The notes under the pieces were generated by a model. It was not told where the DNA came from. It did not search any database and worked only from the letters and a program-made list of their open reading frames with translations. Made by a program: the position numbers and the translations under genes. A stretch of DNA of 64,000 nt from Sporosarcina sp. FSL K6-2383 (GTDB lineage Bacteria; Bacillota; Bacilli; Bacillales_A; Planococcaceae): the NCBI RefSeq assembly GCF_038618305.1, contig NZ_CP152017.1, positions 1,217,501 to 1,281,500 on the forward strand. The letters are read 5' to 3'. This document shows positions 1-8,672 of the stretch, in pieces; the stretch's first letter is position 1, and every line of letters begins with the position of its first letter.

Positions 1-25
1 ATCATTAGTAGACTTCTTACGTTAA
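1..25 (+). CDS. flgL: FlgL 3' end (partial)
   Basis: The first bases read in frame as SLVDFLR followed by TAA at 23-25. A C-terminal LLDFLR-like tail is typical of the hook-filament junction protein FlgL, which is flagellin-like at its ends. The position directly before yviE matches the Bacillus order flgK-flgL-yviE-fliW-csrA. Only seven codons are visible, so the call rests on the tail plus gene order. Confidence 0.55.
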
Positions 26-45
26 AATAACCATATAAAAAATCG

Positions 46-76
46 GAAAGCGTTTGGAGAGTATCCAATCGCTTTC
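46..76 (+). other. Hairpin between flgL and yviE
   Basis: GAAAGCG (46-52) pairs with CGCTTTC (70-76), and TTGGA (54-58) pairs with TCCAA (64-68) after a T-T mismatch; the loop is GAGTA. It lies just upstream of the yviE ribosome site and ends in a short pyrimidine run, so it could attenuate read-through or protect a processed end. Confidence 0.5.
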
Positions 77-93
77 TTTAGAAGGTGACAATT

Positions 94-648
94 ATGAGTA
101 TTCCACAACTCCAAATTCAAACAACACCAGGCATACTCAGCCTACAAACAACAAAACCAATCCAGGAAATCGAGCAGCCAAAAGCAACGCTGAACCAACA
201 ACAACCTGCTGCAATTTTAGAAATCTCAACAACGAGATCGCAACTGTCCGTTGATACAACCGAAGCGCGTGCTGAAATCGACTTGAAAAGTGTCTTTAGA
301 CGTTCAGAAGAATACGTTCAACTGGGTAGACAAGGTGCAATGGAAGGTATTGGAAGACGAGCGCAAGAAGGACAAGAAATGCTGCGCATCGAAAATGGAG
401 GCAACATATTTGCCGAACTAAGTAAACGAAATGGCACACCACCTCCAGCGCAACTTGGAATCAGATTCATCGGTAACAAGTCTGGTATCCAAATGTCCAT
501 TCAACCAGGGACGACCGATATAAGATTCACACCGCAAAAAGCCATCAACGATGTACAAATCAATAAACCCTTCCACCAGTACACACCGGGGAAAGTGACA
601 GGTGTCATGGAGCAATATCCATCTATTCAGATTGACGTCAAATGGTGA
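94..648 (+). CDS. yviE: YviE-family protein (DUF6470)
   Basis: A 184-aa soluble protein with no signal peptide or membrane segment. Its C-terminal half carries YviE-like features (QYPSIQIDVKW end; a central stretch rich in R, E and Q). In Bacillus this gene sits between flgL and fliW and its biochemical role is not established. The ATG at 94 is preferred over a GTG at 85 because AAGGTG at 82-87 lies six bases before it. Function is assigned by family resemblance and position only; membership of the flagellar operon is inferred from neighbours. Confidence 0.75.
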   Translation: MSIPQLQIQTTPGILSLQTTKPIQEIEQPKATLNQQQPAAILEISTTRSQLSVDTTEARAEIDLKSVFRRSEEYVQLGRQGAMEGIGRRAQEGQEMLRIENGGNIFAELSKRNGTPPPAQLGIRFIGNKSGIQMSIQPGTTDIRFTPQKAINDVQINKPFHQYTPGKVTGVMEQYPSIQIDVKW

Positions 649-656
649 ACACACTC

Positions 657-721
657 GTGGGTGCTAGGTCACTGAAACCATTCGCGTCCTTCCGCGAATT
701 GTAGCAGTGCCTAGTTCCCGC
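657..721 (+). ncRNA. Structured intergenic RNA element upstream of a terminator
   Basis: A nested stem structure: GTGGG (657-661) with CCCGC (717-721), CTAGG (664-668) with CCTAG (710-714), CACTG (670-674) with CAGTG (705-709), and an inner ATTCGCG (680-686) with CGCGAAT (693-699). The apical loop is TCCTTC (687-692). It is immediately followed by an intrinsic terminator. It may be the body of a 3'UTR-derived small RNA or simply a stable 3' end; the pairing is seen, the function is not known. Confidence 0.45.
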
Positions 722-727
722 ATAGTT

Positions 728-754
728 AGACCGGCCACCCGCCGGTCTTTTGTT
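728..754 (+). terminator. Intrinsic terminator after yviE
   Basis: AGACCGGC (728-735) pairs perfectly with GCCGGTCT (741-748) around the loop CACCC, followed by a T-rich tail. It separates yviE from fliW, so fliW-csrA need either read-through or their own promoter. I see no convincing promoter in the 56 bases that remain. Confidence 0.8.
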
Positions 755-810
755 ATTACTAAAACAATGCTATTCTAACAATAAGAACAATAAAATGAGG
801 AGTGACCTAT

Positions 811-1257
811 ATGCAAATCCAAACAAAATTTCACGGCGAACTCACCATCCAACCTGACCAAATATGGAACCTTCCAAAAGGATTGCCAGGCTTCGAGAAC
901 GAAAATCAATTCACGCTACTACCAATTGAAGGGAATGGCATATTCCAAGTCTTACAATCTACTCAAACACCAACTACAGCATTTATCGTCGCGAACCCAT
1001 ACACGCTAGTCGATGATTATAGCTTTGACGTCGATGAACCAACCGTTAATCTACTAAGCATCGAAAGTGAACAAGACGTCTTTATACTCAGCGTCATCTC
1101 ACTCAAAGATCCATTCGAATCATCAACCATCAACTTACAAGCACCACTTATTTTCCAATCAATTACAAAAAAGGCAAGACAAATGATCTTGAACGACAAC
1201 AAATACTCATTACGTCATCCAATCGGTACACTAACGGCCGAAAAAGGGGGCAACTAA
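811..1257 (+). CDS. fliW: Flagellar assembly factor FliW
   Basis: A 148-aa protein recognisable by FliW features: an N-terminal IWNLPKGLPGFE stretch, the FxLLPIE segment, and a C-terminal APLIFQS/NDNKYSLRHP region. In Bacillus FliW binds flagellin or CsrA, relieving CsrA repression of hag when free flagellin falls. The ATG at 811 follows GGAG (799-802) with proper spacing; a GTG at 802 overlaps that site and is less likely. csrA starts two bases after the fliW stop, so the two are co-translated and the homeostatic circuit is physically intact here. Confidence 0.95.
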   Translation: MQIQTKFHGELTIQPDQIWNLPKGLPGFENENQFTLLPIEGNGIFQVLQSTQTPTTAFIVANPYTLVDDYSFDVDEPTVNLLSIESEQDVFILSVISLKDPFESSTINLQAPLIFQSITKKARQMILNDNKYSLRHPIGTLTAEKGGN

Positions 1258-1258
1258 C

Positions 1259-1480
1259 ATGCTTGTACTTTCAAGAAAAGTGAACGAAACCATCAAAATC
1301 GGTGACGACATCGAAATTCGTATACTTGAAGTAAAAGGGGATACCATACGTATCGGTGTTGATGCACCGAAATCTGTTGATATCCTACGAGGGGAGTTGG
1401 TGCTCTCTATTTCTGAAACGAATACAGAGGCAACAGCACTTGATAGCTCATTATTTTCACAACTAACAAAGAAAAAATAA
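1259..1480 (+). CDS. csrA: Carbon storage/translation regulator CsrA
   Basis: A 73-aa protein beginning MLVLSRKVNETIKIGDDIEI, which is the canonical CsrA core. The conserved GVDAPKSVDILRGEL region supplies the RNA-binding C-terminal strand and turn. The C-terminal extension is of Bacillus type, the part used for FliW antagonism. It represses hag translation by occupying GGA sites in the leader, and matching sites are visible at 1592-1630. It lies in a tight operon with fliW. Confidence 0.97.
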   Translation: MLVLSRKVNETIKIGDDIEIRILEVKGDTIRIGVDAPKSVDILRGELVLSISETNTEATALDSSLFSQLTKKK

Positions 1481-1498
1481 AAACTTTTAAAGAAAAGC

Positions 1499-1525
1499 TA
1501 AACACTTACACGTCCCATCCGATAT
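1499..1525 (+). promoter_or_regulatory. SigD promoter of hag
   Basis: TAAA at 1499-1502, a 15-base spacer, then TCCGATAT at 1518-1525, against the SigD consensus TAAA-N15-GCCGATAT. Spacing is exact and only one base of the -10 differs. Transcription would start near 1532, giving a leader of about 105 bases. Confidence 0.88.
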
Positions 1526-1536
1526 AACTATTGTAA

Positions 1537-1572
1537 GCGGCAGTAAGGCGTTCGGCCGGCACTTTACTCCGC
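1537..1572 (+). other. Hairpin at the 5' end of the hag leader
   Basis: GCGG (1537-1540) and AGTAAGG (1542-1548) pair with CTTTACT (1562-1568) and CCGC (1569-1572), with C1541 bulged. It begins a few bases from the predicted start of transcription and probably stabilises the abundant hag mRNA. Confidence 0.55.
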
Positions 1573-1591
1573 GAGCAACAACCAAAAATTA

Positions 1592-1630
1592 GGTTCACAT
1601 GGATGTGAACCACATACACTCAAGGAGGAA
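1592..1630 (+). promoter_or_regulatory. CsrA binding sites in the hag leader
   Basis: GGTTCACA (1592-1599) pairs perfectly with TGTGAACC (1604-1611), presenting TGGA in the loop. The region ACATGGATGT differs by one base from the CsrA selection consensus ACARGGATGT. A second GGA site is the Shine-Dalgarno itself, CAAGGAGGA (1621-1629). A high-affinity hairpin site plus a site over the SD is the arrangement known from B. subtilis hag. Confidence 0.8.
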
Positions 1631-1637
1631 ATTAAAC

Positions 1638-2468
1638 ATGAGAATTAATCACAACATCGCAGCACTTAACACACACCGTCAGTTAACTACGAACAACAAT
1701 TCAGCTTCTAAAAACTTGGAGAAACTATCTTCAGGTCTTAAAATCAACCGTGCAGGAGACGACGCAGCAGGTCTTGCAATTTCTGAAAAAATGCGTAACC
1801 AAATCCGCGGTATGGAGCAAGCTTCTACAAACGCACAAGACGGAATTTCACTTATACAAACAGCTGAAGGTGCATTGAACGAAACACACGCAATGCTACA
1901 ACGTATGGCTGAGTTGTATACAAAAGCAGGTAACGAAACACTCACAGCAGAGGATAACGATAAAATTCAAGCTGAAATTACACAATTAACAGAACAAATT
2001 GGCGATATTGCATCACAAACTAAATTTAACACAAAAGAGCTTCTATCTTCGGGCGCTGCTACTGCTACTCCTACACTTACGTTCCAAGTTGGAGCTAATG
2101 AAGGAGAAACTATTAAACTCGATCTTAAGAGTGCTTCAGTTAACGGTTTAGGACTAAATGGTTTACAAACATTGGTTAGTGGTAATGCAGGAGCAACAGC
2201 TAATCTAACTATAGTTCAGGAAGCTATCAATACAGTATCTGAAATTCGTTCAAACCTAGGGGCAGTTCAAAACCGTCTTGAGCACACAATCAACAACCTT
2301 GGAGCTTCTACAGAAAACCTAACGGCTGCAGAATCACGTATCCGTGACGTTGATATGGCGAAAGAAATGATGGAGTTCACGAAGAACAACATCCTTACTC
2401 AAGCAGCACAAGCAATGTTGGCTCAAGCAAATCAGCAGCCACAAGGCGTTTTACAACTTCTTCGTTAA
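1638..2468 (+). CDS. hag: Flagellin (filament subunit)
   Basis: A 276-aa flagellin starting MRINHNIAALNTHRQL. The conserved N-terminal D0/D1 half runs to about residue 140 and the C-terminal D1/D0 half from about 190 to the end (ESRIRDVDMAKEMMEFTKNN). The central variable part is very short, so glycans must go on Ser/Thr of a compact D1-type subunit. The ATG at 1638 follows AAGGAGGA; an in-frame ATG at 1599 lies inside the CsrA hairpin and would add unrelated residues. It is exported by the flagellar type III system and polymerised under FliD. The neighbouring island probably glycosylates it. Confidence 0.97.
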   Translation: MRINHNIAALNTHRQLTTNNNSASKNLEKLSSGLKINRAGDDAAGLAISEKMRNQIRGMEQASTNAQDGISLIQTAEGALNETHAMLQRMAELYTKAGNETLTAEDNDKIQAEITQLTEQIGDIASQTKFNTKELLSSGAATATPTLTFQVGANEGETIKLDLKSASVNGLGLNGLQTLVSGNAGATANLTIVQEAINTVSEIRSNLGAVQNRLEHTINNLGASTENLTAAESRIRDVDMAKEMMEFTKNNILTQAAQAMLAQANQQPQGVLQLLR

Positions 2469-2473
2469 TAGTA

Positions 2474-2520
2474 AAAACAAAAACACGGTCCGCGAAAGCG
2501 ACCGTGTTTTTGTTTTGTTA
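2474..2520 (+). terminator. Strong terminator of hag
   Basis: A perfect 17-bp stem (2474-2490 with 2500-2516) around the loop CGCGAAAGC, with an A-rich left arm and a T-rich right arm. It should also work on the opposite strand. Confidence 0.93.
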
Positions 2521-2647
2521 TGAATATAAACAAATCCTGAAAAATGCACAAAATCTATGAAAAGGATAGTTAATTTTCAATAATAAAATACATTTCCCTT
2601 GTTGCAATAATATCTCATCAACTACCATTGGAATCTTTCACTTTTTA

Positions 2648-2655
2648 GCCGATAT
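2648..2655 (+). promoter_or_regulatory. Probable SigD -10 element upstream of the unknown gene and pseB
   Basis: A perfect GCCGATAT followed by AA. The -35 expected 15 bases upstream is TGGA (2629-2632), only two of four matches. The same -10 word occurs before flaG. It would tie the left end of the glycosylation island to the flagellar regulon. Confidence 0.5.
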
Positions 2656-2709
2656 AAAGAGTATGAATATGATACGCTTAGATTACTAGATTATTGGAGG
2701 TATGTAGCT

Positions 2710-3312
2710 GTGAAGTTAACTTTTCAAGAACAGCAAATTGAATTTGACATGACTCCGTCTCCGGACGAAGTCGTTGCGAAAATAAATGAACTATTGAAAG
2801 AAAATTATTATTTTAGTCATTTTATTGCGGATGGAACCGAGATTTATGAGGAGCATGAAGATTATTTAATTGTTAACGTTGACCGGATCGAAAAATTAGA
2901 GATAATCGCGAAAACGGAGAAGGAATTTTTAAATGATATACTTCTTTCGGCAGAAGCATATTTGAAGCGTGCTAAGCCCGAAATTGTATTGCTTCCAGAG
3001 GGATTTTATTCGAACCCATCATCTGAAGTGAAAACGAAATTTGGACAACTTATGGAAGGACTTCAGTGGTTAGATGAAATGTTGGCAGTCATCGACGAGA
3101 GTAATGAGCGTCCAGTAGATTGGGACAAGTGTATGGAGCTATCTGAGTCAATGAAAACTGAAATTGTGAGTCTTTCTGAAGCTGTAGAAAATAGTGATAA
3201 CGTGCTCATCGCCGATATCATTCAATACGAGTTTATTCCGATATTTGAATCGTTGGAAATTGAAATCGGTAAAATCATAGATGCTGTGGGAACCCGCCAT
3301 AATCTTAGTTGA
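2710..3312 (+). CDS. Unknown cytoplasmic protein, probably SigD-regulated
   Basis: A 200-aa acidic protein without signal peptide or membrane segments, largely predicted helical, with an FSHFIADGTEIYEEHEDYL segment near residues 36-54. The GTG start at 2710 is supported by GGAGG at 2696-2700. I do not recognise the family. Its place right after hag, its SigD-like -10 box and the 63-base gap before pseB suggest a motility or flagellin-modification role, but that is inference from context only. Confidence 0.75.
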   Translation: MKLTFQEQQIEFDMTPSPDEVVAKINELLKENYYFSHFIADGTEIYEEHEDYLIVNVDRIEKLEIIAKTEKEFLNDILLSAEAYLKRAKPEIVLLPEGFYSNPSSEVKTKFGQLMEGLQWLDEMLAVIDESNERPVDWDKCMELSESMKTEIVSLSEAVENSDNVLIADIIQYEFIPIFESLEIEIGKIIDAVGTRHNLS

Positions 3313-3336
3313 TAATCAAATATATTAAAATCTTAA

Positions 3337-4344
<1,008 letters not shown>

Positions 4345-4509
4345 TTATAGTCTTTGTTTGAACTATATGTGGTAATTCACTACAAATGTAAAAAGGGATA
4401 GGTTACTCTTGCTACGTCGGCTTTTGTTACTTAAGAGACTACGAAGTATTTGCTTATCTTACGAGAAAAAACAATAGAAGACTAAGTATAGTGGAAGCGA
4501 CGATAATAA

Positions 4510-4698
4510 GGTACGTACATAAGTGTATATAATTCAATTGCATCCAATAAATACAGTGCTACTTCACTAATAGACTGTGTGCGAGATGCTAACGCGGTAC
4601 TTCTTGTGACGGAATGGGAGGAGTTTATAGAAGCCGACTGGACCACAATTCATAAACTAGTAAAGGAACAAATTATTTTCGATGGTCGGAATGCCTGA
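4510..4698 (+). pseudogene. Remnant of UDP-glucose 6-dehydrogenase C-terminus
   Basis: In the frame ending with TGA at 4696-4698 the sequence reads CVRDANAVLLVTEWEEF and later QIIFDGRN, which are the signature C-terminal motifs of UDP-glucose/UDP-ManNAc dehydrogenases. Only about 40 clear residues remain; stops at 4504-4509 block the frame upstream and there is no start. The stretch 4345-4509 holds nothing I can assign. It is a deletion scar inside the island, and it overlaps the region just before the Maf gene. Confidence 0.75.
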
Positions 4699-4738
4699 TG
4701 GACATATATCGGCATCGGAAAAGATAGGAGCGTTGCCT

Positions 4739-7582
4739 ATGGTTTCCAGGAAAATTGAACAGCTAAGCAGTAAAAATGGGCTCCCTATTTTGCAAGTAGA
4801 GCATGAAGGAAGAAAATTATTTATTCATAGCAAATACGATCCTGTAAAAGAAGCAGAGCAAATTTTGAGTAAATATGAAGGGCAAATTGATCAGTTCAAT
4901 CACTTCTTGTTTTATGGTGTTGGTTTGGGCTATCATGTGAAATCATTTATGGAGCGCTATCCAGATAAAATTGTATCTACATATGAGCCAATTGTGGAAG
5001 TTGCGGAGGCATGTACTGCTGCGATGGCAGATACAAAACTACCGATTTCTAAGTTGAAATATGCTTTTGTGGAAAATGAATCGGAAGATATGGAGCGCCA
5101 TCTATATACCCTTTCGAATCATTTGTCACAAAACGTTTTATTAATTGTTCTTCCAACGTATCAGAGTTTCCTAAAAGAAGATGTACTACGTTTTATTGGG
5201 AAGTTTAAAGAAATTGTCGAAGAAAAGAAAATAACATTACATACAAATGATTTTTTCTCGAAAAGATGGACCATTAATTCACTTATGAATTTACCATCGA
5301 CATTTGAAAATCCTAATTTTCTTTTGGAACACAAAGACACTTTTCGTGATAAACCTGTCATTCTTGTAGCGGCTGGCCCTTCGTTAAACGAAGAAATGGA
5401 TAATTTACGTACAATCAAAGAACAAGGAACAGCCTATATTTTTGCAGTTGGCTCAGCCAATAAAGCACTTATTGCTCAGGGAATACACCCCGACGCAGTA
5501 TTCACATATGACCCGCAATCGCATAACTATACCGTGTTCCAACCGATTATTGACGAAGGGATTCAAACGATTCCACTGATTTATGGAACAAGTGTCGGTT
5601 TTGAAACCATTGAGCGTTACCCAGGCCCGAAATTTCATTTCTTGACAGCACAAGACACAATTACTCAATTGTTCCATGAAACAGTGCTTCCAGTCATCAA
5701 GGATGCCTATTCCATTGCGATTGTAACACTAGAACTACTTTATCATTTACAAGTGAGAAAAATCATTCTTGTCGGTCAAAACTTTGCATTCAAGAATGAT
5801 TTATTCTATTCAGAAGAAATCGCAAGATATGATAAAGAGTTAAAAACCCTTTCAGACGCCAGTGTGCAAAAAGATGATTTGAAATACTCATTTACTGTTC
5901 CTGATATCCACGGCAATGAAGTTTTAACCAATAAAAAATTCAACAATATGAGAGAACTTATGGAGAAATATATTGTGCAAAATCCGCAAATTCCTGTCGT
6001 TAACACAACGAGGGGGGGAGCTGCTATCGCAGGTACAACTTATCACTCACTCACTCAACTGATGGCACAAGAGTTGACAGAATCAATTGTAACAAAAGGT
6101 TGGTATGAGCAAGGACAATCGCTACCAATATCGATGCAGACTATAAAAGAACTGAAAAGGTTGCAACAAGATATAGCTACTTATATAAAGCAGAATGAAG
6201 ATTTATTTGAACATTTTTCAGATATTGAGAAATCTATCGACAAACTAAATAGAGATCAGATTCACAAACGTCTTGCGAAATTAGACGAATTGATGCGGAA
6301 ACTAACAGCAAACACTGTCTATGAGCGTATCATTTATCCAATTACCCGAAACCTCTTTGAACGATTAGGAAACGAAGTCGAAATTATGCGGGACATGGAA
6401 CCGACAAAAGAAAAACTTGTGAAGATCGTTAATCTGTTTGCACAGTATTTGCATAGTTGTCGTGAAGTTTACAAAGAAGTAGCGCTAATTATTCAGACAG
6501 TAGTTTGTCCAGCATTTATACACGAAGTTGATAAAAAAGAATGGGTTGCTACAAGTGGAATGTTTGAATATAAAGGTGAGTGGGAGAAACAAAATTCTCC
6601 AAAAGAACAAATGCCAGCTGATTTAACGGAAGACGAGAAAGGAGAATGGCATGAAAGAAAACGACTTGAAGATAAAATCGATTTTCCGATTTCAAGTATA
6701 AGAACAACTGAAAAAAATGCTTCATTCACCTTCCGTTTTAGTGGAACTTCGCTAACTTTGTATGGAACGAATCATGCAAAAGGAATATTAAAGCTAAGGG
6801 TAATTATCGACAACAAGATTACGAATCTCACAATGAAAGATGGTATAGATGAAAAGCTATATGGTTCATTTATATACCAAGAGTTATTCCAGACTACTCA
6901 TTTAAAAGATGGTCTACATATTGTTACTTTAGAATTGTTATCTGACAATGTCGATTTTTCATTTCAAGGTATTGAAATTGATAAAAGCGGTCGAGCTTAT
7001 CATATCGATGAAGTCACAACTACTGCTGAACTTGTGATAGGCAAACGGATACGTTGTCATTACAAAGCAACGTATAATACAGTGGGTGAATTTTCTGGAT
7101 TTGGCGAAGAGTCGGAATCATTCTTATCAGTTGAAGCATCTGCTAATCCTGATGGGGATTTTTATTTTATTATGGTGGACGAGGTAGACGGGGAGAAGAA
7201 GCTGATTGCGGATCGTTGCCTACAAAATTATATATCATGGGAAGTATTGAGGAAAGAAGAGGTTCTTAATAGCAAGAGAAAAACACAGTTAAACGTCGGA
7301 ATGGTTGGAACAATCAGTTTGATGTCTGGTGGAAGCTTATCAGTAGATGATGTAAAGAATGATTGGGACGAATTTATTGGAAAGGGTCAAAAATCTTTCT
7401 ATTTGGATCAATTGGTTTGGTTAAAAGAGGAGCTGGGTTGTCACCCTGTAACTAGGGTTTCTCATATTTTGGTTAGAGGAAATTATGAAGAGTATGACGA
7501 ATATAATTTCAAATCATTGGCAACGGCAACGAATATAGTTGAGAATATCGGGTTTTTGCCAATGGTAATGATAAAAAGGTGA
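4739..7582 (+). CDS. Maf-type flagellin glycosyltransferase (motility associated factor)
   Basis: A 947-aa protein with the Maf/DUF115 signature: KPVILVAAGPSLNEEMDNL around residue 205-222, then the FAVGSANKAL and HPDAVFTYDP segments. Maf proteins transfer nonulosonic acids such as pseudaminic or legionaminic acid from CMP to flagellin Ser/Thr. The last ~330 residues lie outside the usual core and may form a lectin-like or scaffold domain. The ATG at 4739 has AGGAG (4726-4730) eight bases upstream; an ATG at 4682 would lie in the dehydrogenase remnant and has no ribosome site. It overlaps neither neighbour and is followed at 7 bases by the SGNH gene. Confidence 0.88.
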   Translation: MVSRKIEQLSSKNGLPILQVEHEGRKLFIHSKYDPVKEAEQILSKYEGQIDQFNHFLFYGVGLGYHVKSFMERYPDKIVSTYEPIVEVAEACTAAMADTKLPISKLKYAFVENESEDMERHLYTLSNHLSQNVLLIVLPTYQSFLKEDVLRFIGKFKEIVEEKKITLHTNDFFSKRWTINSLMNLPSTFENPNFLLEHKDTFRDKPVILVAAGPSLNEEMDNLRTIKEQGTAYIFAVGSANKALIAQGIHPDAVFTYDPQSHNYTVFQPIIDEGIQTIPLIYGTSVGFETIERYPGPKFHFLTAQDTITQLFHETVLPVIKDAYSIAIVTLELLYHLQVRKIILVGQNFAFKNDLFYSEEIARYDKELKTLSDASVQKDDLKYSFTVPDIHGNEVLTNKKFNNMRELMEKYIVQNPQIPVVNTTRGGAAIAGTTYHSLTQLMAQELTESIVTKGWYEQGQSLPISMQTIKELKRLQQDIATYIKQNEDLFEHFSDIEKSIDKLNRDQIHKRLAKLDELMRKLTANTVYERIIYPITRNLFERLGNEVEIMRDMEPTKEKLVKIVNLFAQYLHSCREVYKEVALIIQTVVCPAFIHEVDKKEWVATSGMFEYKGEWEKQNSPKEQMPADLTEDEKGEWHERKRLEDKIDFPISSIRTTEKNASFTFRFSGTSLTLYGTNHAKGILKLRVIIDNKITNLTMKDGIDEKLYGSFIYQELFQTTHLKDGLHIVTLELLSDNVDFSFQGIEIDKSGRAYHIDEVTTTAELVIGKRIRCHYKATYNTVGEFSGFGEESESFLSVEASANPDGDFYFIMVDEVDGEKKLIADRCLQNYISWEVLRKEEVLNSKRKTQLNVGMVGTISLMSGGSLSVDDVKNDWDEFIGKGQKSFYLDQLVWLKEELGCHPVTRVSHILVRGNYEEYDEYNFKSLATATNIVENIGFLPMVMIKR

Positions 7583-7589
7583 AGAATAT

Positions 7590-8672
7590 ATGAAAAAAAT
7601 AATGATACTTGGTGATTCGTTATCCTTACCAAGACCTGAAAATTTCCATACATTTGACCCCTTTGAAAGTTTGTCTTTAGGTGTTGAATTTGATGAAACT
7701 TATCCTTACTTATTACAAAAAAACTTAAGTGATTATTATGTTATCAACCGAAGTGTAAGAGCTTCAACGATAAAACAAATCTATAATCGGGATCGGTCAG
7801 ATCATATATTTTTAACAAAGCCAGATGTTGTTATTGTCCATGTTGGAATTGTTGATTTATGGCCTAGAGTAGAATTAAACGGGCGTAGCTATTTAAGTGA
7901 AACTGAATTTGCAACTTATTATATTAAGTTACTCAGTGAGGCAGATATTCTTACATCTACAAGAGTTATTTGTATAGGTATTGCGCCAACTTCGTTGAAG
8001 ATGAGTAGTAAATATCCGGGTGTACAGGACGCTATAGAAAAATTCAATGAAATAATAAAAAGTATATGCTCATTAAAAGAAGAATATTCATTCATAGACT
8101 TATCCAACGTATTTACTGTTGAACATTCAGAAGAACTATTAATGAAAGATGGACATCACTTAAATCCAAAAGGTAATAAAATAATCGCTCAAAAGCTAAT
8201 CGAGATGTTAGAAGATAGCGAAGAAAGAAGCCCTCAAGTTGAAAAAAACGTTTCTACTAACCTAATGACACTCCATATTAAAGATATGTTTGTTAACCAG
8301 TCATACTTTTTTGATATAGATTGTATTAAGCATCATGAAAAAGTAATAATTTATGGTGCGGGCGAACTTGGTAAATCTATTTATCGACGTTTGTTAGAAC
8401 GAAAAATAGTGGTAGAAGCATTTATTGATCAAAATCAAGCGGGAAAGTTTTTAGGAGTACCAATTATTCCGATTGATGTTATAGATAAATCTAAGTTATT
8501 AAATCTAGATAAAGTAATTATTGCATCGTACCAATTTAGAGATGAAATGTTTGAAGAATTAAATAAACGTGGAATTGGACAGGGAAAAACACTGACTTAT
8601 TCAAATCAAATAACAGTCTCAATAAAAAAAATGTATGAAATGATTGAGGTATGTAAATATGAATCTGAATAA
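7590..8672 (+). CDS. SGNH/GDSL hydrolase with C-terminal Rossmann-like domain
   Basis: A 360-aa protein. Residues 1-205 have SGNH features: GDSLSLP (8-14, nucleophile Ser) and the DGHHLNPKG block V near 187 with the catalytic Asp/His pair. After a linker, residues from about 250 read VIIYGAGELGKS followed by FIDQN, a PglD-N-like nucleotide-binding fold found in sugar-modifying enzymes. SGNH domains in such islands usually add or remove O-acyl groups on glycans. There is no signal peptide, so it likely acts on cytoplasmic sugar precursors or flagellin. AAAAGGTGA precedes the ATG; the next gene overlaps its 3' end by 14 bases. Confidence 0.75.
   Translation: MKKIMILGDSLSLPRPENFHTFDPFESLSLGVEFDETYPYLLQKNLSDYYVINRSVRASTIKQIYNRDRSDHIFLTKPDVVIVHVGIVDLWPRVELNGRSYLSETEFATYYIKLLSEADILTSTRVICIGIAPTSLKMSSKYPGVQDAIEKFNEIIKSICSLKEEYSFIDLSNVFTVEHSEELLMKDGHHLNPKGNKIIAQKLIEMLEDSEERSPQVEKNVSTNLMTLHIKDMFVNQSYFFDIDCIKHHEKVIIYGAGELGKSIYRRLLERKIVVEAFIDQNQAGKFLGVPIIPIDVIDKSKLLNLDKVIIASYQFRDEMFEELNKRGIGQGKTLTYSNQITVSIKKMYEMIEVCKYESE

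Noticed and set aside
657..721. A tRNA gene
   Set aside because: The stems resemble a cloverleaf in outline, but there is no T-loop, anticodon arm or CCA-compatible acceptor.
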